Shown here: piece by piece, positions 10,858 through 21,421 of the stretch
Numbering within the stretch: the stretch's first letter is position 1
How the letters are laid out: every line of letters starts with the position of its first letter
Source: Watersipora subatra
Taxonomy: Eukaryota > Bryozoa > Gymnolaemata > Cheilostomatida > Watersiporidae
Assembly: GCF_963576615.1 (NCBI RefSeq)
Contig: NC_088714.1
Coordinates: 28,764,558 to 28,828,557, forward strand
Length of the DNA stretch: 64,000 nucleotides
Reading direction: 5' to 3'
Translations under genes and position numbers: made by a program
Notes under the pieces: model-generated
Databases searched by the model: none
Told to the model about the DNA's origin: nothing
What the model saw: only the letters and a program-made list of their open reading frames with translations

Positions 10858-10946
10858 TATATAAAAATTGTTTCCTCAACCAGGTTAACCCATATGGGTG
10901 GTAATTTCTGCTCTAACTCGTGTCTACTACCAAAGACTTCAGAGTT
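10858..10946 (-). mobile_element. solo antisense 3' end of the R4/Dong-like family
   Basis: Reads ATTGTTTCCTCAACCAGGTT then ACCCATATGGGTGGTAATTT, the reverse complement of the 3' terminus seen at 43600-43682 (copy C), 36484-36575 (copy B) and 60297-60390 (copy D). It is about 90 bases long, points against copy A and separates it from the hAT pseudogene. It is either a very short 5'-truncated insertion or the product of a rearrangement. Confidence 0.75.
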
Positions 10947-11540
10947 GCTGACAGCAGCAGACAACATCAATGCATTAAAAGAAAAACTTTAGCTGTGGGA
11001 TAGCTGTGTGGGCAAGGGAAAATTTAATTCTTTTCCTAAATAAAGTGCTGGAAAATAAAGACGAAAGTGCTCTTGATTGACTATCGGAGAGTACATTATC
11101 TCTGGCCATTTGGTTGCTCTGAGAGATGAATTCTGTAAATACTTTCCTAAATTAGATGCCAACAAAAAAATTTTTCAGAATTTAGCTAAAGACCCATACA
11201 AGCGGTGTGTTGAGAAAGTTCCTGCGGAGCACATAGAATAATTTTTGAAGTTGTACAATGATTTTACTATGAAAGATGAATTTGGAGCTAAATCAGTGGA
11301 AGAACTCTGGCTTGCAGCCAGACTAATGTATCTAAACACCAGCTATGAAGCATTAAAAATGTTTGTACAGTTCTCATCTACATATTCATGTGAAGCTGGC
11401 TTCTCAACTTTAGTCAGCATAAAGACAAAGGTAGAAACAATCTTGATGTAGCTGCTGACTTAAGATGTGCACTTAAGATCTCACACTACACCAAACATAC
11501 CAGAGCTAGCAAAAAATAACCAGCAGCAGAGACTCCAATA
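10944..11540 (+). pseudogene. hAT transposase C-terminal remnant (ZBED5-like)
   Basis: Three frames read LTAADNINALKEKL, then SGHLVALRDEFCKYFP, then DEFGAKSVEELWLAARLMY and FSSTYSCEAGFSTLVSIKTK, followed by a shifted LDVAADLRCAL and TPNIPEL. The order matches the hAT C-terminal dimerisation region of ZBED5-like proteins, where a Y-x-C-E-x-G-F-S motif is typical. Stops at about 10990 and 11240 and at least two frameshifts show it is dead. The N-terminal BED finger and catalytic region are absent. Confidence 0.7.
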
Positions 11541-11800
11541 AGCAATAATGACTGCTAACTTTGTACTGTTCTGTTTTCATAATAATTAGATTACTCTATT
11601 GTTGTGTTTTATCTTGAACTTTATTTTTCCATAAATCAAAAAATATATTATAATAAACCATCCATAAAAAAAAATTTTCAAAGTTCAATTAATGATTGAT
11701 TCATTTTGACTGTATGGCAAAATGCTATCTGAAAAGCCTTTTTTTGCTTGGGCTTTGTAAAACTGGCTTTAAAACAAGTTACACTAATCATATGGCCGGT
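11541..11800. other. AT-rich 3' flank of the hAT remnant
   Basis: No gene; AT-rich with several ATAAA runs. Confidence 0.35.
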
Positions 11801-11802
11801 AC

Positions 11803-12210
11803 ACTGTAAAAAAAATCTATGCAGTATTCAATCACCTCAGATGGTCATTTTTCAATGCACCTGAAAAACTACACACTCGAAAATTATGCAATGTCCATGC
11901 GCTATTCATTCAATAAAAACACACTTCTATTCATCGTTTTATGCGATGTGCAACTAAAAATTAACGCACTGCTGATGGTCATTTTTCAAGGCAATTTCTA
12001 TTCACACTGTGCATTAATCATAAAACCAAAATATGTACGCACTTAGCGTTTAAAAATTGCAGTTTTTAAACATTGACTGAGTTTTCTATACGAAGACGAT
12101 TTTCACACGCTGAGTGCATTTAGCATTGCAACCTGGTTTTACACGCTTGGCGCATTATATTTTAGGGTCAAATTTGAACGCAGCAAGTGTTTACAAGTTT
12201 AATCACTTTA
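11803..12210. repeat. possible non-autonomous element with CACTGTAAAAA end
   Basis: Starts TACACTGTAAAAA and is filled with short GCGCATT/TGCACT-type words (for example CGCTATTCATTCAATAAAAA, GCACTGCTGATGGTCATTTT). The region at 32100-32765 has the same word composition and ends TTTTTACAGTGTA, the reverse complement of this start. The far end of this copy is not identifiable. Confidence 0.3.
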
Positions 12211-12278
12211 CAAACAGCTCTGCGTTTTTTTCAGCCAAGGATATTTTTAAACAGCGAGTATATATAATTTATTATTAA

Positions 12279-12400
12279 CATTTAATAAAAGCACTAAATA
12301 ACTCGAAAAACACACACAGCATTTAATAAAAGCACTAAATAACTCGAAAAACACACACACCATTTAATAAAAGCACTAAATAACTCGAAAAACACACAGC
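12279..12400. repeat. 41-bp tandem repeat, three copies
   Basis: Units starting CATTTAATAAAAGCACTAAA at 12279, 12320 and 12361, each 41 bases and nearly identical. It lies in the presumed 3' region of the minus-strand gene. TTTATT words just left of it read AATAAA on the minus strand. Confidence 0.95.
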
Positions 12401-12659
12401 ATCTGTTTGATCAAGATCGATTTAGAATAATAATTAAAAAAAACTATCTACAATAATATAAAAGAGAGCACGATTCCATAAAATCCATTGAGTAAGCCCA
12501 AACCCCAAATCACGTAAATAATTCGCTCTAAAAGTGGTGTCACTTTGGCATACTGGATTGGAAAGGTTACTATTTCGTGTGAATTGTGTTCTATGAATTT
12601 TGTTGTTATGTTTTAGACTTATAGCGTTCCAGGCTTTGCCGGCACTTGCTTTTCTTCGC

Positions 12660-12683
12660 CTACTCATCGTCGGCTCGGCTTTC
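12660..12683 (-). CDS. exon 9: last codons and stop
   Basis: After the acceptor TTTTGCAG the frame continues in phase from exon 8 as ESRADDE and TAG. The 3' UTR would run towards 12420-12260, where minus-strand AATAAA words occur. An alternative reading in which exon 8 runs on past its donor stops after VST. Confidence 0.5.
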   Translation of the reverse strand, partial: ESRADDE

Positions 12684-15600
12684 CTGCAAAAGAGAAAAAA
12701 AATGTTTCTATGATTTATGATAATTCCAACATGAAAAATAAACGTTAAAAATAAGACTAGGAAGACGGCAAAAAGCTCGACCAATGAGTTTAGGATATGA
12801 GTGTTCTCGGAAATTTTAGTTTCAATGATTTTACAACTGGTTGAAATCGTTTTTTGCGCCAAAAGTTACATTTTGGAGTTCTCTTCTCATGAATTATATG
12901 ATAAATTGCTACCATAGAAATTCATTCGAATCCTACTTAGTTTTTCGACAGATATAAAACTAGCATAGCTGAGTCATTAGGTACTCACCCGCTTCATTTT
13001 TTCCATAAATTTGTCGACAGACAAATACTTGCTTCCCTTTCTCACGGTGCTGGAGCCCAAGAAGGTAAACTTCAGCAGCTGGCCAAACTTCTTGGCGTCG
13101 CCAAACTCGATGTCCCCAATGTAAAATACTGCCAGAAGTTTTAGCAGGACGAGAGGGTCCTCACTAACGCTTAACTTTTCCCCATCCACACAGAGTTTCC
13201 CAAATTTGAGGTGGGGAAGAGAATGGCTTACCTAAAACAGTAAAAAGTAAGTCAGATTGGAGCCGAAACCAGTCCAGCCAATTTATGACGTCAACAACAT
13301 GCCTATAGAAACATCCTAATAACCTCTAACACGCTGAGTTGGAGTTGCGAACCCATAGCCGGGCTAATGTATGACGTCAACAACATTCCTATAGAAACAT
13401 CCTAATAACCTCTAACACGCTGAGTTGGAGTTGCGAACCCATAGACGGGCTAATGTATGACGTTAACAACATTCCTATAGAAACATCCTAATAACCTCTA
13501 ACACGCTAAGTTGGAGTTGCGAACCAATAGACGGGCTAATGTATGACGTCAACAACATTCCTATAGAAACATCCTAATAACCTCTAACACGCTAAGTTGG
13601 AGTTGCGAACCCATAGACGGGCTAATGTATGACGTTAACAACATTCCTATAGAAACATCCTAATAACCTCTAACACGCTGAGTTGGAGTTGCGAACCCAT
13701 AGACGGGCTAATGTATGACGTTAACAACATTCCTATAGAAACATCCTAATAACCTCTAACACGCTAAGTTGGAGTTGCGAACCAATAGACGGGCTAATGT
13801 ATGACGTTAACAACATTCCTATAGAAACATCCTAATAACCTCTAACACGCTGAGTTGGAGTTGCGAACCAATAGCCGGGCTAATGTATGACGTTAACAAC
13901 ATTCCTATAGAAACATCCTAATAACCTCTAACACGCTAAGTTGGAGTTGCGAACCAATAGTCAGGCTAATGTATGACGTTAACAACATTCCTATAGAAAC
14001 ATCCTAATAACCTCTAACACGCTGAGTTGGAGTTGCGAACCAATAGCCGGGCTAATGTATGACGTTAACAACATTCCTATAGAAACATCCTAATAACCTC
14101 TAACACGCTAAGTTGGAGTTGCGAACCCATAGACGGGCTAATGTATGACGTTAACAACATTCCTATAGAAACATCCTAATAACCTCTAACACGCTGAGTT
14201 GGAGTTGCGAACCCATAGACGGGCTAATGTATGACGTTAACAACATTCCTATAGAAACATCCTAATAACCTCTAACACGCTAAGTTGGAGTTGCGAACCA
14301 ATAGACGGGCTAATGTATGACGTTAACAACATTCCTATAGAAACATCCTAATAACCTCTAACACGCTAAGTTGGAGTTGCGAACCAATAGCCGGGCTAAT
14401 GTATGACGTTAACAACATTCCTATAGAAACATCCTAATAACCTCTAACACGCTAAGTTGGAGTTGCGAACCCATAGACGGGCTAATGTATGACGTTAACA
14501 ACATTCCTATAGAAACATCCTAATAACCTCTAACACGCTAAGTTGGAGTTGCGAACCAATAGACGGGCTAATGTATGACGTTAACAACATTCCTATAGAA
14601 ACATCCTAATAACCTCTAACACGCTAAGTTGGAGTTGCGAACCCATAGACGGGCTAATGTATGACGTTAACAACATTCCTATAGAAACATCCTAATAACC
14701 TCTAACACGCTAAGTTGGAGTTGCGAACCAATAGACGGGCTAATGTATGACGTTAACAACATTCCTGTATAAACATCCTAATAACCTCTAACACGCTAAG
14801 TTGGAGTCGCGAACCAATAGTCAGCCTAATGTATGACGTTAACAACATTCCTATAGAAACATCCTAATAACCTCTAACACGCTGAGTTGGAGTTGCGAAC
14901 CAATAGTCAGCCTAATTTATGACGTTAACAACATTCCTGTATAAACATCCTAATAACCTCTAACACGCTAAGTTGGAGTTGCGAACCAATAGTCAGCCTA
15001 ATGTATGACGTTAATAAGTTACCGAACTAAGAAATCCACTCACTTTGTGTTCGGGTGTTTCGGCCAGCATCTTTTTGTCTCCAAGGCGCTTTCCAATCAC
15101 GATCACCAGTTTCTCAAATCCATAATCATTCGCTGCAAACAAAGTATTTTTGTTATATTTAAACTTTTTTTGACTACACACTACCAGGTAAGACCTCCAA
15201 CAATAGAGACTAGTTCTTGTTTAAGCTGCTGCACATGTAAAGCATTGGAATGGAAAATAGGGTGAGACAAACTCCGTAGATTACTATTATCGTGAGGTAA
15301 AAAGCCAGTAATACTGACTAAAATCATGGGCACCCGACTCCGACTTATATCATTTTGGCGGTTGATATTATTTTGATAATTGAGCCGTTGCTAGCGCATA
15401 AAGTAACATATTGTTCTGCAAAGAAAGTACGTAAATTTGAAGATAATAAATACACTTACGATTAGTCTCTTTTGGACATGCAGCCATGAACAAATCCTCT
15501 GCTCGCTTTCCCAACGCGTCCAAATCCAAGTCCCGATTCAGAAGGAGCTCAAGCTCAGGTATAAGCTAACAAGCAATAAAAAAATAAGCAACTTCAAAAT

Positions 15601-18600
15601 ATCGACGCTAATTTGAAAGAAGAAGACATTTTAGCAAGCGAGAAATAAAGTACAAACATTTATCTTCAATATTCTTCCTGTAGCAAATCTATAGAATTCA
15701 AGAAATATCGACATTCAGTCGACTTGCCCGTAAATAAAAACTAGTTATGACCCTCAATGAACCACTTTACTGCTCTTACATGAAGTAATTCTAAGCCCTC
15801 AACGATATAGACCTTTAACAAACTTAATACGAGTTGACAATATTATTTATATAATCAAAAAACTTTGGTGGTGAATTTTTAAAAGCTGTGGTCAGATAGA
15901 TGTCCAGTCAGAAACACATATCTGACCTGACCACAACGCCGAAATTTTTTTAGAAATTCAATTATGCTGAAGCCTACTTAGATAGTAATAATTACAATGT
16001 AAAAACCTAAACGCATAGGGTCAGATGAATGAAATCGAAGCTAGAAATGTGAGTTGTCTTATATGTGTAGTTTAAACGATGGATAACTAGCAGGCATGTG
16101 ATTTCCAAAATTCATTTTAGCTTGCTGACGGAAGTCGTTGACAAAGTACTTTGAGCAAAAGCCCGAGGCAGCATTTCAATCATAAAATTATGAAATAAAT
16201 GTGTTTATATACTGAAGTGGATAGATAAAAATACCACCTAAGGTATACTTAAATGGTGAAGGCAATGAATAGCGTACAGTAAGCCAGCGTTCGGAGCTAA
16301 TACAAAATAGCTTAAAATAAACTTTTTAGCTTATGAATCACATCCCTGACTGTGATTTGCCATAATTTGCCTGTATAATGCTAGAGGTGCAGGATTATCT
16401 CTTTGCCGGAAAACACGGCAAGGCTGTCGTGTTTTCCGGCTAACCCTCTCCCTATTCCACCTTAGATTAAACACTGTCCTACCAGCAGGAATATGTTACA
16501 AGCCCAAACTACAATTTTATAGAAAACACATACTAACAATAATGGTTTATGCACATGGGCAAGTTGGAGTGGAATACATAATAGTAAAACAATACCTTAC
16601 TCTTTCTTGAAATTTATTCCTTTGATTTTGGGCCCAAACATATTTATTTTTAAAAAATAGCCAACAAATCTAGACTTCATAACTTTTTGCTCATAAATTT
16701 TCAGAAATTGCTTATTACTAAGAAAACAGGCTAGGAATTCTGACTTAGAGAAGGTATGCCATACATTTTCAGTGAAAACATAGTTCAAAGTCTATGCCAA
16801 AGACATATTTGGGAGTAGAGTGCTGAAGATTTTTTAGAAGACCATAAAGTTATCCTCTGATTATGGAGAAGAAAACTCCTAATAGATAGGCAGTAAGTCT
16901 GCTCAGTGGTAGGATTACGTTCAATGCTGCGCCAGAATAGTGCTAAATAAAAACTTGGCAATCGTTTAATCCAGTGGCCAGATAGGACAGGCAACTGCCG
17001 AAATTGACCATAATCCGGCAAGTCATCCATCGTTTAAACTATAAATTACTGTGCACATATTATAAATTCCCTCCATAGAGAGAAACTAACTGGAATTTTC
17101 CCCTTGCAATGAATTTCAGTTCAACTCGGTCTCCAATAATATATAACATTTAAAGTTTCAGTTAATCCCAAGACTAAGACATTATTCTTTGAGAAACTAT
17201 AAAGAGTGACGAGTCTAGTCAAGTTTATTTAAAATTGTGCTTTGGAAGTAGGTAGCCATCTTCAGCTCATGCAAATTGGTATTCGGTGCAGGTTGTATTG
17301 CAAAGACTTCGCTTGTAGCTTTTTAATATCAATCCACTAAAACACTACGTGAGACCTGGGCTCAAAATAGGATACTGGGAGAATGGGCAAAATTTTGAAA
17401 GTTCATGTTATTTTGGAGAGTAATACTTACAAAAGCCTCCTGTCCATAAATTGGCCACTCAACAACCATGCCACTCCAACCATCTTTCATGTTCTTAAAA
17501 GCCTCTTTCCTAATAGACAATGATGGACGAAGCATCTCCTTTACCGCACTCTGCAATATGAAGACTGATTATAGAGTTCTTATAGTTTACTGTGGTTAAA
17601 GTTAGGGCATCATCAACGAAAACTACAAATTTTATTCAACTTGCTATAAAGGGTGAAAAGTTACCATAAAATTTCAACAATAATCAAGTTTAGCCGTGCC
17701 ATCAGGGAGTATATAACTGGTTACATAATAGATTGTTAGAAAAATGTCCACCTTTTCAAAGAAGTGGAACCCTAAAAGCCGTGACACTGACACTCCATGC
17801 CTCATTATAATATTATTCGAAACGCGACTGTCAGTGAATGCTGCCATTAGAAATATAAGCAAATCTTTAATTTAGAAGCGATTTTGGCGGCGACAAAGTG
17901 GAGCCCGATCATTAGCAACAATGATGTATAACAAGAATGGTAATGCCACAACAAAAATTACTTGAAACATTTAGCGGATGAAACAAAAGGCGCTCGAAAG
18001 GCTGTTGCATAATCAAGACTCCCTCATATATTTTAAAAACACAATAAAGCAAGCTGCACACACCTAAGAGATCTACTGAAAGCAACACAAGATGTTGGTT
18101 ATAAATTAGTACCACTAGCCTAGATCAAATTTGTGATCCTCATTGTCTGCGTTGGAGTTGCACCCACTATAAGCGGCTACTTCGATCTTATTTTATAGTG
18201 GGGGTAACTCCAACGCAGACAATGAGGATCACAAATTTTTATCTACCGCTAGCCCCTGATACTCTTATTGAGTAAACTATGCTACCTTACCTGTGGAATT
18301 GTGTCAAGATTTTGAACCCGCAAATTCCTCTTTTCCTTGCTCGGAGAAACCACTAGTGCCTCTGCCCTCACCACTATATCCCTGTAAGAAATTAAAAGAT
18401 GAAAATTATGGCTACAGAAGACAAAGTGTTTGTCGCATTTTTATGAGTTATATGAGTAGAAATCTTATGAAACATTGAGATGTCTATTTGTCCTTGCAAA
18501 GGGAGGGGGATGTGCGGATAATAGATTACAATGATTCACTTCAAACAAAGATCAAAAGCATAACATACATAAAAAACATATTATAATGCTTATAACATAC

Positions 18601-21421
18601 ATAAACATACAATATTATAATGCTTATCATCAAAACCTAAGACGTCAATATAAATTGCGATTCTGATTGACTATTCATCTCAAACGGTAAATTTTAAATT
18701 ATTTTTATGACGTCAACAATAAAGAGGAGAATTAACAAGTAAAATACGAACCCGGTGACCGAAGCAGCAGGTTCTTGATCGAGTTTTTGTTTTTTCGCAT
18801 AGTAGCTTCTTTTGTTTCTTACGCTGCAAGATAACTGTCTTTTGAAAACCTTCTACAAGCAAAGAATGTAGATCCTGATAAACTATAGATGCGCAAAAAA
18901 ATAGTATGATTACAAAACTAAAAAGGGAGTATAAAAATATCATATGTGTATAGATTAGCTAGCATGAAAACCAGAGAGAGTTGCTCAGTTCTAGTCCATC
19001 AGACAGAATATTTTCCAATCATCTTGAAACAAATTTAAAGTTTACCCAGCTTTGGACTCTTGCAATGGTGGTTATGCAAATCAACGCTAGATTACACTGG
19101 CTCATAGCGTTTACTATGATAGTAAAAAAATAAAGCTAACCCTTCATTCCTAATATAAAGCTGAAATGAAGCTATGCCTCCCCAAACAACAATTAGAAGC
19201 TCAATCATTTCAGTTTCAGTTGCATAAATATCAACGGAAGGGCTTACATTTTCTGGATCACTTATTACACTTCTCATAATAAATATGAAAATATCACTCA
19301 ATAGCCCATATTAACATTCATAGTGAATGCATGAAAATAAATGACAGAGTAGACAACTCCGACAGGTATTTAACAAGCATTAGGTATCTCTCTCCCTCCC
19401 TGAGAGGGTCAAATGCTTAGAAAATTTCTACATACACGAAATAACCCTTGATGGATAACGGATATGATGTAAGTTTCTGTATAATAAATTGTGGAAAGCT
19501 GCACGCCAATGCCAAGTATTGCTAAATGAATCTGCAGGACAGTAGGCTACATGCCCGGTAGTAAGTAGACCTATTCACGATTATAAAAAAAACTCACGTA
19601 GCAATCCTTATCTTCGGTATAGCTAGCGTCTTTGAAGATGTCACTCTTATCTGGAAATTGCCTCAGGACTTTTAGTACCACACTATCGTAGTTGGGTCTG
19701 CTGTGACTATGGGACCAATTAGCTTCCCCAATCGCCTGTACAACCATTTTCCTGGTCTCTCGTCCAGTAAATTGAGGTACATTGAGCTCCTATAAAACAA
19801 TAAAACTGAGTTCTTACTTACTATAGGGAAAAGCCATAGTGTATATTAACTTTTAAGGCAAATTACTTAATTAATTGCCTAAGGCGGAGTTTTTCTCATA
19901 GACAGAAAATACTGCAGTGTAAAATGCATAGTGTCTGCTCGAACGATAAAGTGTGACTACCAAGAGTTGCCCATTACAAGCGCTTTCAATCAAGGCTAAC
20001 CTACTAAGATTCAACAATTCAAACAGCACCATACTTAGCAGGTCTAATGTACGTAAAAATTTACATTACAAATTTAAGTTGTGCAATCAATTCAACATTA
20101 TCGACAGCCAAAGAACAGCCAACGAATTTAGACAGGTCGACAGGATTTATTTTCTCTAGCTAACCTCAATAAATATTAACAACAGCAACAACAACAACAT
20201 AATTTACAGTATATTGCTGTTACTCACTCGCATAAACAATGGAGAGCTAGAGGGTGTTGAAACAGTCGCCTCAGCAGTGGCAGAGGCTGAAGCAATAGGT
20301 TCGGCGGCAGGTGATCCTGAAATAGCGGAAACAGCAGAGGAAGGTGTTGAAACCGCAGGTCTAGGTGTGGTAACCACAGGTCTAGGTGTGGTAACCACAG
20401 GTCTAGGTGTGGCCGGCATGGAAGCAGGTGGTGATGCGACCGCAGCGCCGAGTGTTGAAGCAGTTTCATTAGGTGTTGGTAGTGTAAGCGCAACAGAGGG
20501 GGCAGCACTTGGTAAGTTATTGGATAGCTCGAACACATGGTTAATTCGAACATTTCCTTTGGTCCGTTCCCACGTAATGATTAATTGCTATAGATAACTC
20601 GAACTCAACACTGTTAATTCGAACTGTTTTTTTGCCCAACAGCTACCGAAACGGTTGTTTTCGCTTTAGGAAATCACTTTATTCAAAGCCATAGAGGTAA
20701 GTCTAAATAGAGGCAGCAGTCTAAATTCTAGCCAACAAGATAAAAATACTCAAACTTTCTAATTACAAGATTTGAGAGAAGATAACCCCATTAATTTTCA
20801 GTGAGTTTCACCGCTAGTGCCAAACCCTAATTTGTACTAACAAAAATCAGCCACAATACAATCAGGACAGTACTACACGGTGTGGGTAAGGTTAGTCGGC
20901 TAGGTTATTAAGAACTAGATGAAATCATATTTGTTATAGACAGTGTTAAGCTTTATAAGAGGGTCAGTATGGTGTAATCTCAAGAGTTCAAAACTTTCAA
21001 GTTAGAAACATTGGAAAACATTGAAATCAATGTTCAGAGGCTAAGCATGACACTAAACCACAAAAATGTTAATTTTAATGTCATGACCAGAGCTATATTG
21101 ATTGCTAATTATGATTTTTGTAATGTGGGTCTACAGAAAAACGCTATCTTAAATAGTACTCCACCCTTTCCTATTATAATTAGCTAAAACAATATGATTT
21201 TTAAATTTCTTGTTGGCATGAGTAACAGTAACAAAATAACAAGAAAAGAGGGCGTTCAGCTAAAGACTAAGTCACAGTTGTTATCAAAATTATAGACCAT
21301 ATAATTAAACCCTGAAAATAAAATTGAAAAAAGAGTCACACTGTTTTATCTTGTCAGTACATACCTGCAACCAAAAGCAAGTCAGGCATCATAGCATCAT
21401 TACGAAACACGATTGCAGAAT
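12660..21421 (-). CDS. multi-exon gene, SAMD3-like uncharacterised protein (5' incomplete)
   Basis: Nine exons on the minus strand have consensus GT/AG junctions and mostly compatible phases: 21365-21421, 20228-20556, 19598-19789, 18291-18381, 17431-17550, 15460-15565, 15044-15132, 12989-13231 and 12660-12683 (stop). They encode about 415 residues: a short conserved start (SAIVFRNDAMMPDLLLVAG), a Pro/Ser/Thr/Ala linker with three TPRPVVT-type repeats, a globular part with FTGRETRKMVVQAIGEANW, and a C-terminal part with DGEKLSVSEDPLVLLKLLAV. The layout of linker, helical domain and compact hydrophobic C-terminal block resembles proteins annotated as SAMD3-like in many animals, but a SAM domain is not seen and would lie upstream. 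The function is unknown. One junction (19598 to 18381) is out of phase by the simplest reading, so an exon may be missing from this model. Confidence 0.6.
12989..13231 (-). CDS. exon 8: C-terminal hydrophobic core
   Basis: 243 bases, phase 0 at both ends, between CTGTTTTAG and GTGAGTAC. Encodes VSHSLPHLKFGKLCVDGEKL, then SVSEDPLVLLKLLAVFYIGD, and ends KYLSVDKFMEKMKR. This is the largest and clearest exon of the gene. Confidence 0.75.
13277..15020. repeat. 86-bp intronic satellite, about 20 copies
   Basis: TATGACG starts at 13284 and again at 15004, 1720 bases apart, exactly 20 times 86. Each unit carries TATGACGTTAACAACATTCC, ATAGAAACATCCTAATAACC and AGTTGGAGTTGCGAACC. Units differ at a few recurrent sites (TGACGTCA/TGACGTTA, CCCATAG/CCAATAG, GCTGAG/GCTAAG), and the last three units near 14765-15000 share GTATAAACATCC or TCAGCC variants. 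The array fills nearly all of the intron between exons 7 and 8. Confidence 0.97.
15044..15132 (-). CDS. exon 7
   Basis: 89 bases between GTTTGCAG and GTGAGTGG, with two leading bases that complete exon 6's last codon. Encodes NDYGFEKLVIVIGKRLGDKK then MLAETPEHK. The 86-bp satellite begins in the intron just downstream on the minus strand. Confidence 0.65.
15460..15565 (-). CDS. exon 6
   Basis: 106 bases between GCTTGTTAG and GTAAGTG. Encodes LIPELELLLNRDLDLDALGK then RAEDLFMAACPKETN, ending one base into a codon, which exon 7 completes. Confidence 0.65.
15566..17430 (-). other. intron of the SAMD3-like gene
   Basis: About 1.9 kb between exons 5 and 6. It contains a GC-rich stem-loop at 16405-16440 and no convincing exon. 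Confidence 0.5.
16405..16440. other. perfect GC-rich stem-loop in intron
   Basis: GCCGGAAAACACG at 16405-16417 pairs fully with CGTGTTTTCCGGC at 16428-16440. Three more pairs close to a four-base AGGC loop. It stands out in AT-rich surroundings. No U-tract or known family is evident. Confidence 0.6.
17431..17550 (-). CDS. exon 5
   Basis: 120 bases, phase 0 at both ends, between ATATTGCAG and GTAAGTATT. Encodes SAVKEMLRPSLSIRKEAFKN then GWSGMVVEWPIYGQEAF. The E-W-P-x-Y segment is like the conserved WP motif of SAMD3-like proteins (inference). Confidence 0.65.
18127..18238. repeat. 46-bp-arm inverted repeat (foldback) in intron
   Basis: The left arm 18127-18172 and right arm 18193-18238 match at 44 of 46 positions around a 20-base loop; for example TCATTGTCTGCGTTGGAGTT pairs with AACTCCAACGCAGACAATGA. 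It lies between exons 4 and 5 and would be transcribed with the gene, making a long double-stranded hairpin. A miniature foldback transposon is the simplest explanation. Confidence 0.9.
18291..18381 (-). CDS. exon 4
   Basis: 91 bases between TTTCTTACAG and GTAAGG. The open frame needs one leading base from the previous exon and encodes DIVVRAEALVVSPSKEKRNL then RVQNLDTIPQ. It joins exon 5 in phase but not exon 3 directly. Confidence 0.55.
19598..19789 (-). CDS. exon 3: conserved globular segment
   Basis: 192 bases, phase 0 at both ends, between TTTTATAG and GTGAGT. Encodes ELNVPQFTGRETRKMVVQAI and then NYDSVVLKVLRQFPDKSDIF. The pattern of a basic helix, a P-x-Y segment and a following helix ending near FP resembles the conserved domain of SAMD3-like proteins; this is inference. 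Confidence 0.65.
20228..20556 (-). CDS. exon 2: Pro/Ser/Thr/Ala-rich linker
   Basis: The donor GTGAGT at 20222-20227 follows LFMR. The acceptor CCAAAG at about 20557 gives a matching phase with exon 1. The exon encodes a low-complexity linker with three 21-base direct repeats (20360-20420) reading TPRPVVT, TPRPVVT and TPRPAVS. Its first roughly 40 bases overlap sequence resembling a DNA-transposon end (TTAATTCGAAC), so this start may be an exonised repeat or the true acceptor may differ. Confidence 0.5.
20565..20640. repeat. DNA-transposon end-like fragment
   Basis: GATAACTCGAACTCAACACT and GTTAATTCGAACTGTTTTTT resemble the GAACT/TTCGAA-rich ends of some Tc1/mariner-pogo elements. It is an isolated fragment, placed from motif similarity. 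Confidence 0.3.
21365..21421 (-). CDS. exon 1 of the visible SAMD3-like gene
   Basis: 57 bases between TTTTCTGTAG and GTATGT on the minus strand. Encodes SAIVFRNDAMMPDLLLVA and ends one base into a codon. Upstream exons must exist because it begins mid-codon without a start. Confidence 0.55.

Noticed and set aside
7973..10946. Twin-priming inversion explaining the antisense 3' end of copy A
   Set aside because: Twin priming places the inverted 5' piece before the 3' piece in element orientation; here the order is the reverse.
12434..12862. 142-residue minus-strand frame as the last exon of the SAMD3-like gene
   Set aside because: It reads through an intron and its acceptor. The in-phase continuation stops after seven codons at 12660.
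20214..20597. Plus-strand 127-residue Gly/Val/Glu-rich frame
   Set aside because: It is antisense to linker exon 2, whose minus-strand splice sites and phases fit the gene.
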